Assembly (NCBI GenBank): GCA_913060475.1
Contig: CAJXSD010000001.1
Span: 124,001 to 188,000, forward strand
Source: an uncultured Paracoccaceae bacterium
GTDB lineage: Bacteria; Pseudomonadota; Alphaproteobacteria; Rhodobacterales; Rhodobacteraceae
DNA length: 64,000 nucleotides
Direction: 5' to 3'
Part shown: piece by piece, positions 47,146-55,807 of the stretch
How positions within the stretch are numbered: position 1 is the stretch's first letter
Layout: each line of letters opens with the position of its first letter
Translations under genes and position numbers: made by a program
The notes under the pieces: generated by a model
The model's input: only the letters and a program-made list of their open reading frames with translations
The model's database searches: none
Told to the model about the DNA's origin: nothing

Positions 47146-47161
47146 TCGCGCTTGCGAAAAC

Positions 47162-47190
47162 CGACAGGATCCGTCGGAAATCGACAGGAT
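47162..47190. promoter_or_regulatory. 20-bp-spaced direct repeat upstream of the MttB-family gene
   Basis: CGACAGGAT occurs at 47162-47170 and 47182-47190, exactly 20 bp apart. The first copy also forms CCGAC...GTCGG with 47173-47177. The site is 67 bp upstream of the methyltransferase start. It may bind a dimer on one face of the DNA. Confidence 0.35.
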
Positions 47191-47256
47191 TGCGCTGTCA
47201 TCAGCTGATTTTTTGGCTCTGTACAGACAGATTGTGCAAACCAAAGGAGATCGCAG

Positions 47257-48816
47257 ATGACCCAAGCCACATCCAAACGCCGCCGAGGCGGCGGGCGCGC
47301 AGGTAACACATCCCGTCGGGGTGGGGGAGCAATCCAGCAGATGCCATGGCATTTGCCCGTCAACCGCGATCGTCCTATCGAACCGCTAACCCCCGAAGGC
47401 GTACAGGCGGTCCACAATGCCGCGATGGATATTTTGGAAAATATCGGGATCGAATTCCTAAACCACGAAGCGCGCGATATCATGAAACAAGCGGGCTGCA
47501 CGGTGGATGGTGAAAACGTGCGCATGGGCCGTGATTTCGTCATGGAAATGGTCGCCAAGGCGCCATCACAATTTGACATCACCCCCCGAAACCCCGATCG
47601 CAAAATCACCATTGGTGGCAATCATATCCTGTTTGGAAACGTATCGTCCCCGCCCAATTACTGGGACATGGAAACCGGCCGCAAGGTGCCTGGAACGCGC
47701 GAAATGTGTGCCAATTTCCTTAAGCTTAGCCAATATTTCAACTGTATCCATTTTGTTGGGGGCTATCCGGTGGAACCGGTCGATGTGCATGCCAGTGTGC
47801 GACATTTGGATGTGCTCTATGATAAATTGACCCTGACGGACAAGGTCCCCCATGCCTACAGTCTGGGCACCGAACGCGTCGAAGATGTGATGGAAATGGT
47901 CCGGATCGCCGGCGGTTTCAGCCACGAAGAATTCGACGCGGGCCCCAAGATGTACACAAACATCAATTCAACGTCGCCGTTGAAACACGACATTCCCATG
48001 TTGGATGGTTGGATGCGGCTTGCGCGGCGCAATCAGGGTTTGATTGTGACCCCCTTTACATTGGCGGGGGCCATGGCGCCGGTAACTATGGCGGGGGCCG
48101 TTGCGCAGTCCCTGGCAGAAGGGCTAAGTGCGGTTGCCTTGGCCCAGTGGATAAATCCGGGGGTGGCCTGTGCCATCGGCACCTTTACATCGAATGTTGA
48201 TATGAAATCGGGTGCCCCGGCCTTTGGCACACCGGAATATATGCGCGCGACGCAGATGACCGGTCAATTGGCGCGATTCTATGATTTGCCCATGCGCTCA
48301 TCCGGGGTATGTGCCGCGAATGTGCCAGATGGTCAGGCGATGTGGGAAACATCAAACAGCCTGTGGGCATCGGTGCAATCGGGCACAAATATGGTCTATC
48401 ATGCGGCCGGCTGGCTAGAAGGTGGATTGATCGCAAGTCCCGAAAAATTCATTATGGACTGCGAGGTTTTGCAACAAATTCAACGCTATATGGATCCGCA
48501 GCTGTGGGCCACCACACCCGATGATTTGGCTGTTGAAACGATTGCTGAGGTGGGGCCAAATGGCCATTTCTTTGGCACGCAGCACACGCAGGACCGCTAT
48601 ACCACCGCGTTTTACCAGCCGTTTTTATCGGATTGGAGAAATTACGAGGCATGGGAGGTTGCAGGCGCCGTTTGGACACCAGAACGCGCGCACGGTCTGT
48701 ACAAACAGATTATCGAAGAATTCGAAGCCCCCGAAATGGATGTGGCCATCCAACAAGAATTGGCAGAATTCGTCGAACGCCGCAAAGCCGAAGGCGGTGC
48801 ACCAACTGATTTTTAA
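47257..48816 (+). CDS. trimethylamine methyltransferase (MttB) family protein, non-pyrrolysine
   Basis: A 519-residue protein of the MttB superfamily. The N terminus is basic (SKRRRGGGRAGNTSRRGGG). The TIM-barrel segments LTPEGVQAVHNAAMDILENIGIEF, NYWDMETGRKVPGTREM and VTPFTLAGAMAPVTMAGAVAQS are recognisable. The frame holds no in-frame TAG, so it lacks pyrrolysine, as in MtgB-type glycine betaine methyltransferases. It probably transfers a methyl from a quaternary amine to a corrinoid protein. No corrinoid protein or reductive activase gene lies next to it. A putative operator lies upstream. Confidence 0.85.
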   Translation: MTQATSKRRRGGGRAGNTSRRGGGAIQQMPWHLPVNRDRPIEPLTPEGVQAVHNAAMDILENIGIEFLNHEARDIMKQAGCTVDGENVRMGRDFVMEMVAKAPSQFDITPRNPDRKITIGGNHILFGNVSSPPNYWDMETGRKVPGTREMCANFLKLSQYFNCIHFVGGYPVEPVDVHASVRHLDVLYDKLTLTDKVPHAYSLGTERVEDVMEMVRIAGGFSHEEFDAGPKMYTNINSTSPLKHDIPMLDGWMRLARRNQGLIVTPFTLAGAMAPVTMAGAVAQSLAEGLSAVALAQWINPGVACAIGTFTSNVDMKSGAPAFGTPEYMRATQMTGQLARFYDLPMRSSGVCAANVPDGQAMWETSNSLWASVQSGTNMVYHAAGWLEGGLIASPEKFIMDCEVLQQIQRYMDPQLWATTPDDLAVETIAEVGPNGHFFGTQHTQDRYTTAFYQPFLSDWRNYEAWEVAGAVWTPERAHGLYKQIIEEFEAPEMDVAIQQELAEFVERRKAEGGAPTDF

Positions 48817-48885
48817 TGTAAAATCAGAACTGCGATTTACAGCTTGGTAAGGTTTTCCTGTCATCATATAGGCAGGAGGACCAGA

Positions 48886-49476
48886 ATGCTGGGCGTTGTA
48901 AACAAAGCAATCGAACATTTTATCCGCGCAACCTATGGCGATCGGGTCTGGCGCGATGCGGCCCAACATGCGCAGGTGTCGGTCGGCGGCGCAGGGGGCG
49001 ATATCGAACCCATGCTGATGTACAGCGATGAAATGACCTATCAATTGATTGATGGGCTGATCCAGTCGACAGGCAAGCCCCGTCAGGATGTGCTGGACGA
49101 TTTGGGCACATTTTTGGTCACACCGCCCCATGGCAGAATGGTCCGCCGACTGTTGCGGTTTGGCGGGGCCACGTTTGACGAATTTTTGATTTCCATGGGG
49201 GATCTGAATGACCGCGTGGCGCTGGCATTGCCCGATTTGGATTTGCCCGCAATTACGGTCAATCTATGTGCGACTGATCGCGCGGTGATTACCGTTGAAA
49301 ACCGCATCCATGGGTTTGCCAATGTTTTGCAAGGATTGTTGCGCGCCATGGCAGATGACTATGGGACCCTGGTTTTCATCGATATCGAGGATTGCAATGA
49401 TAACACGTCAGAAATCGTTGTGATTTTAATTGAACAGAATTTTGCAAAAGGAGCTGAATTCAATTTAGCAGGTTAA
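48886..49476 (+). CDS. H-NOX-like protein without the proximal heme histidine
   Basis: A 196-residue protein with the H-NOX (heme NO/oxygen-binding) fold pattern. The family start MLGVVNKAIEHFIRATYGDRVW and the middle YSDEMTYQLIDGLIQSTGKPRQDVLDDLGTFLV are clear. In the helix that normally carries the proximal His (form FLxxLxxLH), this protein has FLISMGDLNDR, so the expected His is Asn108. The YxSxR heme-propionate motif is also not kept (TVENR, 136-140). AGGAGG precedes the ATG. Nine bases downstream starts a diguanylate cyclase with the HNOBA domain, its usual partner. It may bind another ligand, or heme through another residue. Confidence 0.78.
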   Translation: MLGVVNKAIEHFIRATYGDRVWRDAAQHAQVSVGGAGGDIEPMLMYSDEMTYQLIDGLIQSTGKPRQDVLDDLGTFLVTPPHGRMVRRLLRFGGATFDEFLISMGDLNDRVALALPDLDLPAITVNLCATDRAVITVENRIHGFANVLQGLLRAMADDYGTLVFIDIEDCNDNTSEIVVILIEQNFAKGAEFNLAG

Positions 49477-49485
49477 GGGTAGTGC

Positions 49486-50475
49486 ATGAGTGACGTTTTA
49501 TCAAAGTTTTGTCCGTTCTTTATTCAGGTTGATCGCACAGGTCAGATCATAAACCTTGGTCCCAGCATGGCCAAGGTTTTGGGCGTTATTGGCGCAAACA
49601 TTCCCGCAGATACAAATTTTCTGGACCTGTTTCAAATAACGCGGCCGGCAAATGTCAAATCCATCAGCAGCTTGGCCCAAGGTGATGGTATAAAACTGTC
49701 TCTATATTTGCGCGCACATCCCGATATCCGGATGAAAGCGGCAGTCAGCCATGATCCGCAAACAGATATGGTGTTCCTCAGCCCGTCCTTTGGTATTGGT
49801 GTTCAGGCCGCGATAGGGCGGTTCGGGTTAACCATGACGGATTTTGCGACAACGGATATGGTGCCCGAGCTGCTATATTTGATTGAGGCAAATCAGGCCG
49901 CCATGCAGGCATCCAAGCGCCTGACACTGCGCCTGCAAGGCGCCAAGGCGGCCGCCGAAGAACAGGCCCAAAGTGATACGTTAACTGGGCTTAGAAACCG
50001 GCGCGGATTGGATGCGGCCTTGGATCATCTGATCACCCATCGGCAGAAATTTTCGATCATCCAAATGGATTTAGACAGGTTCAAGGCGGTAAATGACACC
50101 TATGGTCACGCCGCAGGTGATGCCGTTTTAACCCATGTCGCCAAAGTGATGCGTCGCGAAACACGGCAATGCGATATTTTGGTACGCTTGGGGGGCGATG
50201 AATTTTTGATCATTCTGCCGGATCTAACGGATGCCGGTCGACTGGCGCAATTGGGGCAGGCGATCATTTCGGGCATTGAAACGCCGGTGATGTTTGATGG
50301 CGAGATGTGCCATGTCTCGGCAAGTTTGGGTGTGATGACATGTTCCGACACACTGGCACCGGATGTAAATCACGACGCCCTGCTGGTTCAGGTGGATCAC
50401 GCCGTTTACGCCGCAAAAGACGCAGGCCGCGGATGCGTTCGGTTCGTGTCTGATTTGATGGCGGTTGATGGCTAA
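49486..50475 (+). CDS. HNOBA-GGDEF diguanylate cyclase
   Basis: A 329-residue protein. Residues 1-130 resemble the heme-NO-binding-associated (HNOBA/PAS-like) domain (CPFFIQVDRTGQIINLGPSM, then LDLFQITRPA). A coiled-coil linker about 140-165 leads to the GGDEF domain. The active site GGDEF is at 236-240 with DLDRFKAVNDTYGH before it, and the inhibitory RxxD is RQCD (227-230). It should make c-di-GMP. It is 9 bp after the H-NOX-like gene, so the two probably form a sensor-cyclase pair. Confidence 0.88.
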   Translation: MSDVLSKFCPFFIQVDRTGQIINLGPSMAKVLGVIGANIPADTNFLDLFQITRPANVKSISSLAQGDGIKLSLYLRAHPDIRMKAAVSHDPQTDMVFLSPSFGIGVQAAIGRFGLTMTDFATTDMVPELLYLIEANQAAMQASKRLTLRLQGAKAAAEEQAQSDTLTGLRNRRGLDAALDHLITHRQKFSIIQMDLDRFKAVNDTYGHAAGDAVLTHVAKVMRRETRQCDILVRLGGDEFLIILPDLTDAGRLAQLGQAIISGIETPVMFDGEMCHVSASLGVMTCSDTLAPDVNHDALLVQVDHAVYAAKDAGRGCVRFVSDLMAVDG

Positions 50476-50501
50476 ACCTGTACCGTCACTGTTGTGCGGG
50501 G

Positions 50502-50717
50502 CTAGAACCAGCCCAACACAACTTTCATAATCAACAGACAGGGCGCAAAAAATGCAAAAGCAATGCAGAATTTTTGCGCAACCGAGGCTGCAGACATCCA
50601 GCTGGGCATGGATTGCCAAACCAAAATCGATGCCCCAGCGGCATAGGCCTGGGCTGCGGCTTGGGTTTTGGCTTGGTTCAAGCTGGCCACAGCCGTTTCG
50701 AATTTATTGGTCATCAT
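50502..50717 (-). CDS. small single-span membrane protein
   Basis: A 71-residue protein I do not recognise. Residues 1-30 are Ala/Gln-rich and probably helical. A hydrophobic helix spans about 49-70 and ends LGWF. A strong AGGATCC ribosome site lies before the ATG, which supports a real gene. It is convergent with the cyclase gene and next to tRNA-Glu. Function is unknown. Confidence 0.6.
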   Translation of the reverse strand: MMTNKFETAVASLNQAKTQAAAQAYAAGASILVWQSMPSWMSAASVAQKFCIAFAFFAPCLLIMKVVLGWF

Positions 50718-50853
50718 AATGGATCCTATCCTTTCCCGTTCGGGAACCAGATAGGGCAGGGGGCAGACAAATCAAGACAGCAAAAACCGGGGGATTTTGA
50801 ACGCCAAATATATGACATTCTGTGCATAAAGCGACTGATGATTCAAGGGAAAA

Positions 50854-50928
50854 TGGCAGCCCGTAGGGGAATCGAACCCCTCTTTCCAGGTTGAAAACCT
50901 GGCGTCCTAACCGATAGACGAACGGGCC
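50854..50928 (-). tRNA. tRNA-Glu (anticodon TTC)
   Basis: On the minus strand the cloverleaf starts GGCCCGTTCGTCTATCGG and ends with an encoded CCA at 50854-50856. The anticodon stem CCAGG/CCTGG encloses TTTTCAA, giving anticodon TTC. The T arm GAGGGGTTCGATTCCCCT is perfect. The acceptor's first pair is G-T. Confidence 0.97.
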
Positions 50929-51016
50929 AGCTGCTCTGTGAGGCGGTGTTTATGCAATGCGCGCGACTTGCGCAAGAGGAAAAATACGCTTTTTACAAAA
51001 AAAGTTTTTTCCCAAA

Positions 51017-52762
51017 TTAGGATGACGCAAAGGCTGCATCTTCTAGGCGCAATTGAACGGTTTTTCGACCCTGCCAGATGTTGATATCCAGTTTACCGGC
51101 CAAATGAACGCGGCGATCACGGTGGTTTTCCAACGCAGCGCCCAGTTCAGAATCATAGGCCCCGAAACAGATTGCATCCATCGAATGGCCCAACCCATCG
51201 CCAAAGCGTAATTTTAGGTGCGTTTCGCCAACACGGCGTGCGTAATTTATTTTTACGCCGGCAAAACAATACTTTGGACCAGCGGCCCCTGCGCCAAATG
51301 GACCGGCCTGTTCGATGGCATCACACAATTCAACGGTTGCTGCCGTGGGCATCAACATGCCATCCAAACGCAAATCGGGCGCGCCCAACGCGGCCGCCCC
51401 CTGTGCCGTCATTAGTTCGGCCAATCGCGCCATTGCGGTGGGGATCATGTCCTGCGCCACGGTCAGGCCCGCAGCCATTTTATGGCCGCCCCCTTTGATC
51501 AGCAGGCCTTCTTGCGATAATTTATGGATCGCGGCCCCCAGATCGATGCCGGACACTGACCGGCCCGATCCCTTGCCAATGCCATCTTCGACACCGATTA
51601 CGATGGCGGGCCGATTGGTGGCTTCTTTCAGACGCGAGGCCACGATGCCAACAACACCAGGGTGCCAGCCATCACCTGCTGCCCAGACCAGCGGTCCGTC
51701 TAGCCCGCGTTCTTCGGCCTGGGCCATGGCGCTCAGGCGGACTGCCTGTTCGATGTCGCGGCGTTCCTCATTCAGGTGGTTTAGCTTGTCCGCCATGGCC
51801 TGTGCGGTGACCGGATCTGTTGCGCATAACAATTTTGCGCCCAAATCGGCCTGACCGATGCGGCCGCCGGCATTGATGCGCGGTCCCAACAGATATCCCA
51901 GATGATAGGATGTCGGCATGCCATCCAATCGTGCCGCATCGCTGAGCGCGACCAGTCCAATGCGATTGCGCCGCGCCATAACCTTTAACCCTTGGCGGAC
52001 AAAGGCGCGGTTGACGCCAATCAGGGGGGCCACATCGGCCACCGTACCCAGTGCTACCAAATCCAGCATATCCAACAAATTCGGCCCCGCCGGCCCTGCA
52101 TCACGCATTTGGCGCGAACATTCCACCAGCGTTAAAAACACAACACCAGCCGCGCATAAATGGGCCAAGTCGCCATTTTCGTCCTGACGGTTGGGGTTCA
52201 CCACGGCCAAGCAATCGGGCAGGGTGTCCCCGCCCAAGTGGTGGTCCAGCACGATCACATCTGTTTGTTTCGCGGCGGCTATGGCGTCATGGCTTAATGT
52301 GCCGCAATCCACACAGATAATCAGATCGTGGCCATCTGCCAATTGGGCCATTGCGGGTGGGTTCGGGCCATAACCTTCGGTGATGCGGTCAGGGATATAG
52401 AGGGTGCAATTCACGCCAAAATGGCGAAACCAGGTGATCAGTAATGCGCCGGATGTGGCGCCATCGACGTCGTAATCGGCAAAAATGGCCACCCGCTGTT
52501 TGGTGCGGACGGCCTGCACGATACGCGCGGCGGCTTGGCCCATGTCCTTTAACGTCAATGGATCGGGCAATAAATCGCGCAGCTGCGGTTCCAGATATTT
52601 GCCGGCCATGTCAGACGGCACGCCCAGTCGCGCCAATACGGCACAGACCGCGGGTGGCAGCTGGGTTTGCTGTTCCATCGCCTCGGCGGCGCGGCGCACA
52701 TCGTCACTGGGGCCGACCCAAGTCCGCCCCGTCAGTGATGTATCAACGCCCAGAAACGCCAA
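51017..52762 (-). CDS. recJ: single-stranded-DNA-specific exonuclease RecJ
   Basis: A 581-residue DHH-family 5'-3' exonuclease used in mismatch repair and recombination. Catalytic motifs are FADYDVDGATSG, CVDCGT and VLDHHLGG, and the DHHA1 part includes GRSVSGIDLG and GGGHKMAAGLTV. Length is normal. The start is an unusual TTG at 52762, with AGGG nearby. It follows glpX by 7 bp in the conserved hom-glpX-recJ order. Confidence 0.95.
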   Translation of the reverse strand: MAFLGVDTSLTGRTWVGPSDDVRRAAEAMEQQTQLPPAVCAVLARLGVPSDMAGKYLEPQLRDLLPDPLTLKDMGQAAARIVQAVRTKQRVAIFADYDVDGATSGALLITWFRHFGVNCTLYIPDRITEGYGPNPPAMAQLADGHDLIICVDCGTLSHDAIAAAKQTDVIVLDHHLGGDTLPDCLAVVNPNRQDENGDLAHLCAAGVVFLTLVECSRQMRDAGPAGPNLLDMLDLVALGTVADVAPLIGVNRAFVRQGLKVMARRNRIGLVALSDAARLDGMPTSYHLGYLLGPRINAGGRIGQADLGAKLLCATDPVTAQAMADKLNHLNEERRDIEQAVRLSAMAQAEERGLDGPLVWAAGDGWHPGVVGIVASRLKEATNRPAIVIGVEDGIGKGSGRSVSGIDLGAAIHKLSQEGLLIKGGGHKMAAGLTVAQDMIPTAMARLAELMTAQGAAALGAPDLRLDGMLMPTAATVELCDAIEQAGPFGAGAAGPKYCFAGVKINYARRVGETHLKLRFGDGLGHSMDAICFGAYDSELGAALENHRDRRVHLAGKLDINIWQGRKTVQLRLEDAAFASS

Positions 52763-52769
52763 GCCGACC

Positions 52770-53741
52770 CTATGCGGTTCGTGGGTTGCGATAAATCATG
52801 CGGCGTACCGATCCCGTTTTCGACCGCATCAACAACGTTTCGGTGGTGATCGATGTCGCATCACGTTTGATCCCGGGCAGCAATGATCCCCCCGTAACCC
52901 CCGTCGCGGCAAAAATGACATCCTGTGTTACCATGTCATCACGGCTATAGATGCGATCCAGTTCGGTAATGCCCGCTTTGTGCGCGCGGGATTTTTCATC
53001 ATCATTGCGGAACAGCAGGCGGCCATAGATTTGGCCGCCCATACATTTCAGGGCAGCAGCGGCCAGCACACCTTCTGGGGCGCCACCGGTGCCCATATAC
53101 ATATCAATACCTGTAATTGCGGGTTCTGCGGTGTGCATGACACCTGCCACGTCGCCATCCGTGATCAACCGAATGGCTGCACCTGTCGCGCGCACCTGAT
53201 CAATCATGTCCTGATGGCGGGGGCGTTCCAAGATACACACCGTAATATCACGTGCCGCGCATCCTTTGGCCGCGGCCAGTGCGGTGACGCGTTCGGCGGG
53301 CGACATGTCCAATGTCACCGTACCTTCGGCATAGCCCGGGCCAATCGCCAGTTTTTCCATGTACACGTCGGGGGCGTGCAGCATGGATCCGCGGGGACCC
53401 ATGGCGATTACGGTCAGGGCGTTTGGCATGTCCTTGGCGGTCAGGGTTGTCCCCTCAAGCGGGTCCAGCGCAATGTCAACACCCGGGCCTGTGCCTGTGC
53501 CGACCTCTTCGCCGATGTACAACATGGGGGCTTCGTCGCGTTCGCCCTCTCCGATGACGACAACACCTGCGATGTCCAGTTTGTTCAACTGGTCGCGCAT
53601 GGCGTTTACGGCCGCTTGGTCCGCTGCCTTTTCATCGCCACGCCCGATCAGGTCAGCCGAGGCAATGGCGGCTGCCTCGGACACACGGGCCAATCCCAGC
53701 GAAAGCATACGGTCGTTAAAGTCTATTTTCGGCTGGGTCAT
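52770..53741 (-). CDS. glpX: class II fructose-1,6-bisphosphatase
   Basis: A 323-residue GlpX-type phosphatase that converts fructose 1,6-bisphosphate to fructose 6-phosphate in gluconeogenesis. VVIGEGERDEAPMLYIGEEVG and DIALDPLEGTTLTAKD carry the metal-binding Asp/Glu residues, and the catalytic TGGAPEGVLAAAALKCMGGQ follows. It lies between hom and recJ on the same strand. This order is conserved in the group and suggests cotranscription. Confidence 0.95.
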   Translation of the reverse strand: MTQPKIDFNDRMLSLGLARVSEAAAIASADLIGRGDEKAADQAAVNAMRDQLNKLDIAGVVVIGEGERDEAPMLYIGEEVGTGTGPGVDIALDPLEGTTLTAKDMPNALTVIAMGPRGSMLHAPDVYMEKLAIGPGYAEGTVTLDMSPAERVTALAAAKGCAARDITVCILERPRHQDMIDQVRATGAAIRLITDGDVAGVMHTAEPAITGIDMYMGTGGAPEGVLAAAALKCMGGQIYGRLLFRNDDEKSRAHKAGITELDRIYSRDDMVTQDVIFAATGVTGGSLLPGIKRDATSITTETLLMRSKTGSVRRMIYRNPRTA

Positions 53742-53762
53742 GGTCGTGATTTTCCTTAAAAT

Positions 53763-55049
53763 TTACACATCTTCGATACGCAGCGCCACAGGGGTGCCGA
53801 TGACTACGCCTGTATTGGGCAATTTTTCCAGGGCTTGCAACAAGTTAGCGTTATCAGTTCTGTGTGTTACAATCAAAACGGGTGCGTTTTCGCCATCGTG
53901 ATCATATTGGCGCATCCGTTTGATTGAAATATCGCTTTGACCCAGAACAGTTGCCACCTTGGCCAATGCGCCGGGGGTGTCAACCAATTCAAGGCGAATG
54001 TAATAGGGGCATTCTATTTTCGAAATGGCCGCCTGCGCTGGTTTCAATGTATTGGCCGGTTGACCAAAGGTGGTAATCCGCGTGCCGCGCGCAATATCCA
54101 AGACATCGGACATCACCGCGCTGGCGGTTGGGCCTTCGCCGGCGCCCGCACCACGCAGGACAACTTGGCCCACCTCGTCGCCTTCGACGACAACCATGTT
54201 TGTGCCGCCCTCTAACTGGCCCAAGGGGGAATTTGTCGGCACCAAACAGGGCGACATCCGTTGTTCCAGACCTTCGGCGGTCATCTGGGCCACGCCCAGT
54301 AATTTGATGCGATAGCCCATGTCAGCGGCCTGCACGATATCGTCAATTGAAATATTTTCGATGCCTTGCAGTTCGACGCCGTCAAAATTGACCATTGTGC
54401 CAAAGGCAATAGAGGACAACAGCGACAGTTTGTGGCCCGCATCAATGCCGCCGACATCCAGGGTTGGATCTGCCTCAAGATAGCCCAGATCGGCCGCCTC
54501 TTGGAACACGGTGTCATAGGGCAGTCCGGCCGATTGCATCCGTGTCAGGATGTAATTGCAGGTGCCGTTCATCACACCCATGACGCGGGTGATGGTGTTT
54601 CCTGCCAACCCTTCGGTCAGGGATTTGATGATCGGAATGCCGCCTGCCACGGCCGCTTCGAACCGCAGGACGCAGCCATGTGTTTCGGCCAAGACGGCCA
54701 GTTCCTGACCGTAGTGCGCCAACATTGCCTTGTTCGCGGTCACCACGTCTTTGCCCAAACCCAGGGCGGCAACGGTCGCATCCTTGGCGGGGCCATCATG
54801 GCCGCCCATTAATTCGACAAATACATCCACATCATCACGTTTTGCCAATGCGACAGGATCGGTTTCCCAGGCATACCCCGACAGGTCCACGCCACGGTCC
54901 TTGGACGCGTCGCGTGCCGATACGGCCGTGATTACAATGTCGCGTCCCGTGCGCATGGCCAGCATGTCAGCTTTGTGCTGAATGATTTTGACGACACCAA
55001 CGCCGACGGTTCCTAAACCGGCGATGCCCAATCGTAGGGGCTGGGACAT
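53763..55049 (-). CDS. hom: homoserine dehydrogenase
   Basis: A 428-residue enzyme reducing aspartate semialdehyde to homoserine. GLGTVGVGVVKII is the NAD(P) loop, MNGTCNYILTRM the substrate region, and the C-terminal ACT domain (RLELVDTPGALAKVATVLGQSDISIKRM) allows feedback by threonine. The gene is monofunctional, not fused to aspartate kinase. A structured 5' region lies upstream. Confidence 0.96.
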   Translation of the reverse strand: MSQPLRLGIAGLGTVGVGVVKIIQHKADMLAMRTGRDIVITAVSARDASKDRGVDLSGYAWETDPVALAKRDDVDVFVELMGGHDGPAKDATVAALGLGKDVVTANKAMLAHYGQELAVLAETHGCVLRFEAAVAGGIPIIKSLTEGLAGNTITRVMGVMNGTCNYILTRMQSAGLPYDTVFQEAADLGYLEADPTLDVGGIDAGHKLSLLSSIAFGTMVNFDGVELQGIENISIDDIVQAADMGYRIKLLGVAQMTAEGLEQRMSPCLVPTNSPLGQLEGGTNMVVVEGDEVGQVVLRGAGAGEGPTASAVMSDVLDIARGTRITTFGQPANTLKPAQAAISKIECPYYIRLELVDTPGALAKVATVLGQSDISIKRMRQYDHDGENAPVLIVTHRTDNANLLQALEKLPNTGVVIGTPVALRIEDV

Positions 55050-55091
55050 GGGGGACTCCTTGAAATAAATCTAACTGAGGGGGATGTAGCC

Positions 55092-55129
55092 GTTTCAGCC
55101 CAGTTGCGCAACGGTTTGCGCACTGAAAA
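55092..55129 (-). promoter_or_regulatory. hairpin in the hom upstream region
   Basis: TGCGCAA (55105-55111) and TTGCGCA (55116-55122) pair around CGGT. An outer stem of TTTCAG and CTGAAA encloses it with a bulge on one side. It lies about 45 bp before the hom start on the minus strand. It could be an operator or an RNA leader element. Confidence 0.35.
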
Positions 55130-55175
55130 CCGGTTTTTCGCGAAATTCGTAAACTGCCAATCATGGGGTTTTATC

Positions 55176-55189
55176 TGAACATGTGTTCA
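55176..55189. promoter_or_regulatory. TetR operator-like palindrome TGAACA-TG-TGTTCA
   Basis: Six-base perfect arms end 16 bp before the tetR start codon. The position suits autorepression by the encoded TetR protein, and could also affect hom on the other strand. Confidence 0.5.
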
Positions 55190-55204
55190 TATATCATAGA
55201 CGCC

Positions 55205-55801
55205 ATGGCACGAACTGCAGGATCACATTCGCAAACCACCGGCCCCCGCGTGCGCGCGCAGGCCGAGGCATTGTTTGCAAAACACGGCTATGCGGCCGTA
55301 TCAATGCGCCAGATTGCGGCTGCAGTCGGGGTGCAGGCGGGGGCGCTGTATAATTATTTTCCGGATAAACAATCGCTGTTGTTTTCATTGTTGCACGATC
55401 ACATGACCGAATTGTTGGCAGCATGGGATGGGCAGGGCTTGTCAAACGACCCGTTGACCGCGCTGGATCAATTCACCCAGTTTCATTTGGAATATCACCT
55501 GAACCGCAAAGATGCGGTATTCATCGCCTATATGGAATTGCGCAATTTGAATGCCGATAATTTTGACACAATCGAAACCCTGCGCCGGCGGTATGAGGAC
55601 CAGCTAGAACGATTGATTATTGCGGCGCAACAGGCGGGGCAGATTACGGTTGCCGATACGCGCATTGTGACGCTGGCCGTCATCGGCATGTTGACCGAGG
55701 TGACGACCTGGTACAGACAGGGCGGGCGTTTGGATGTCGCTCAATTGTGCGACATGTACAAAACCTTGGTGCGCCGCACCTTGGGTGCGACGCAGATTTA
55801 A
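55205..55801 (+). CDS. TetR/AcrR-family transcriptional regulator
   Basis: A 198-residue regulator. The DNA-binding domain is ALFAKHGYAAVSMRQIAAAVGVQAGALYNYFPDKQSLL (about 22-60), and the C-terminal ligand domain has RKDAVFIAYMELRNL. ATG 55205 fits the family; the upstream frame contains the operator. The ligand is unknown, but the C-terminal type is common in regulators of acyl-CoA or lipid genes. It is convergent with the pirin gene, 6 bp between stops. Confidence 0.87.
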   Translation: MARTAGSHSQTTGPRVRAQAEALFAKHGYAAVSMRQIAAAVGVQAGALYNYFPDKQSLLFSLLHDHMTELLAAWDGQGLSNDPLTALDQFTQFHLEYHLNRKDAVFIAYMELRNLNADNFDTIETLRRRYEDQLERLIIAAQQAGQITVADTRIVTLAVIGMLTEVTTWYRQGGRLDVAQLCDMYKTLVRRTLGATQI

Positions 55802-55807
55802 CGCTGG

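Noticed and set aside
47257-48816. Pyrrolysine-containing MttB
   Set aside because: No in-frame TAG codon occurs within the gene.
50854-50928. tRNA-Glu as an integration site
   Set aside because: No integrase and no duplicated tRNA 3' end were seen in the flanks.
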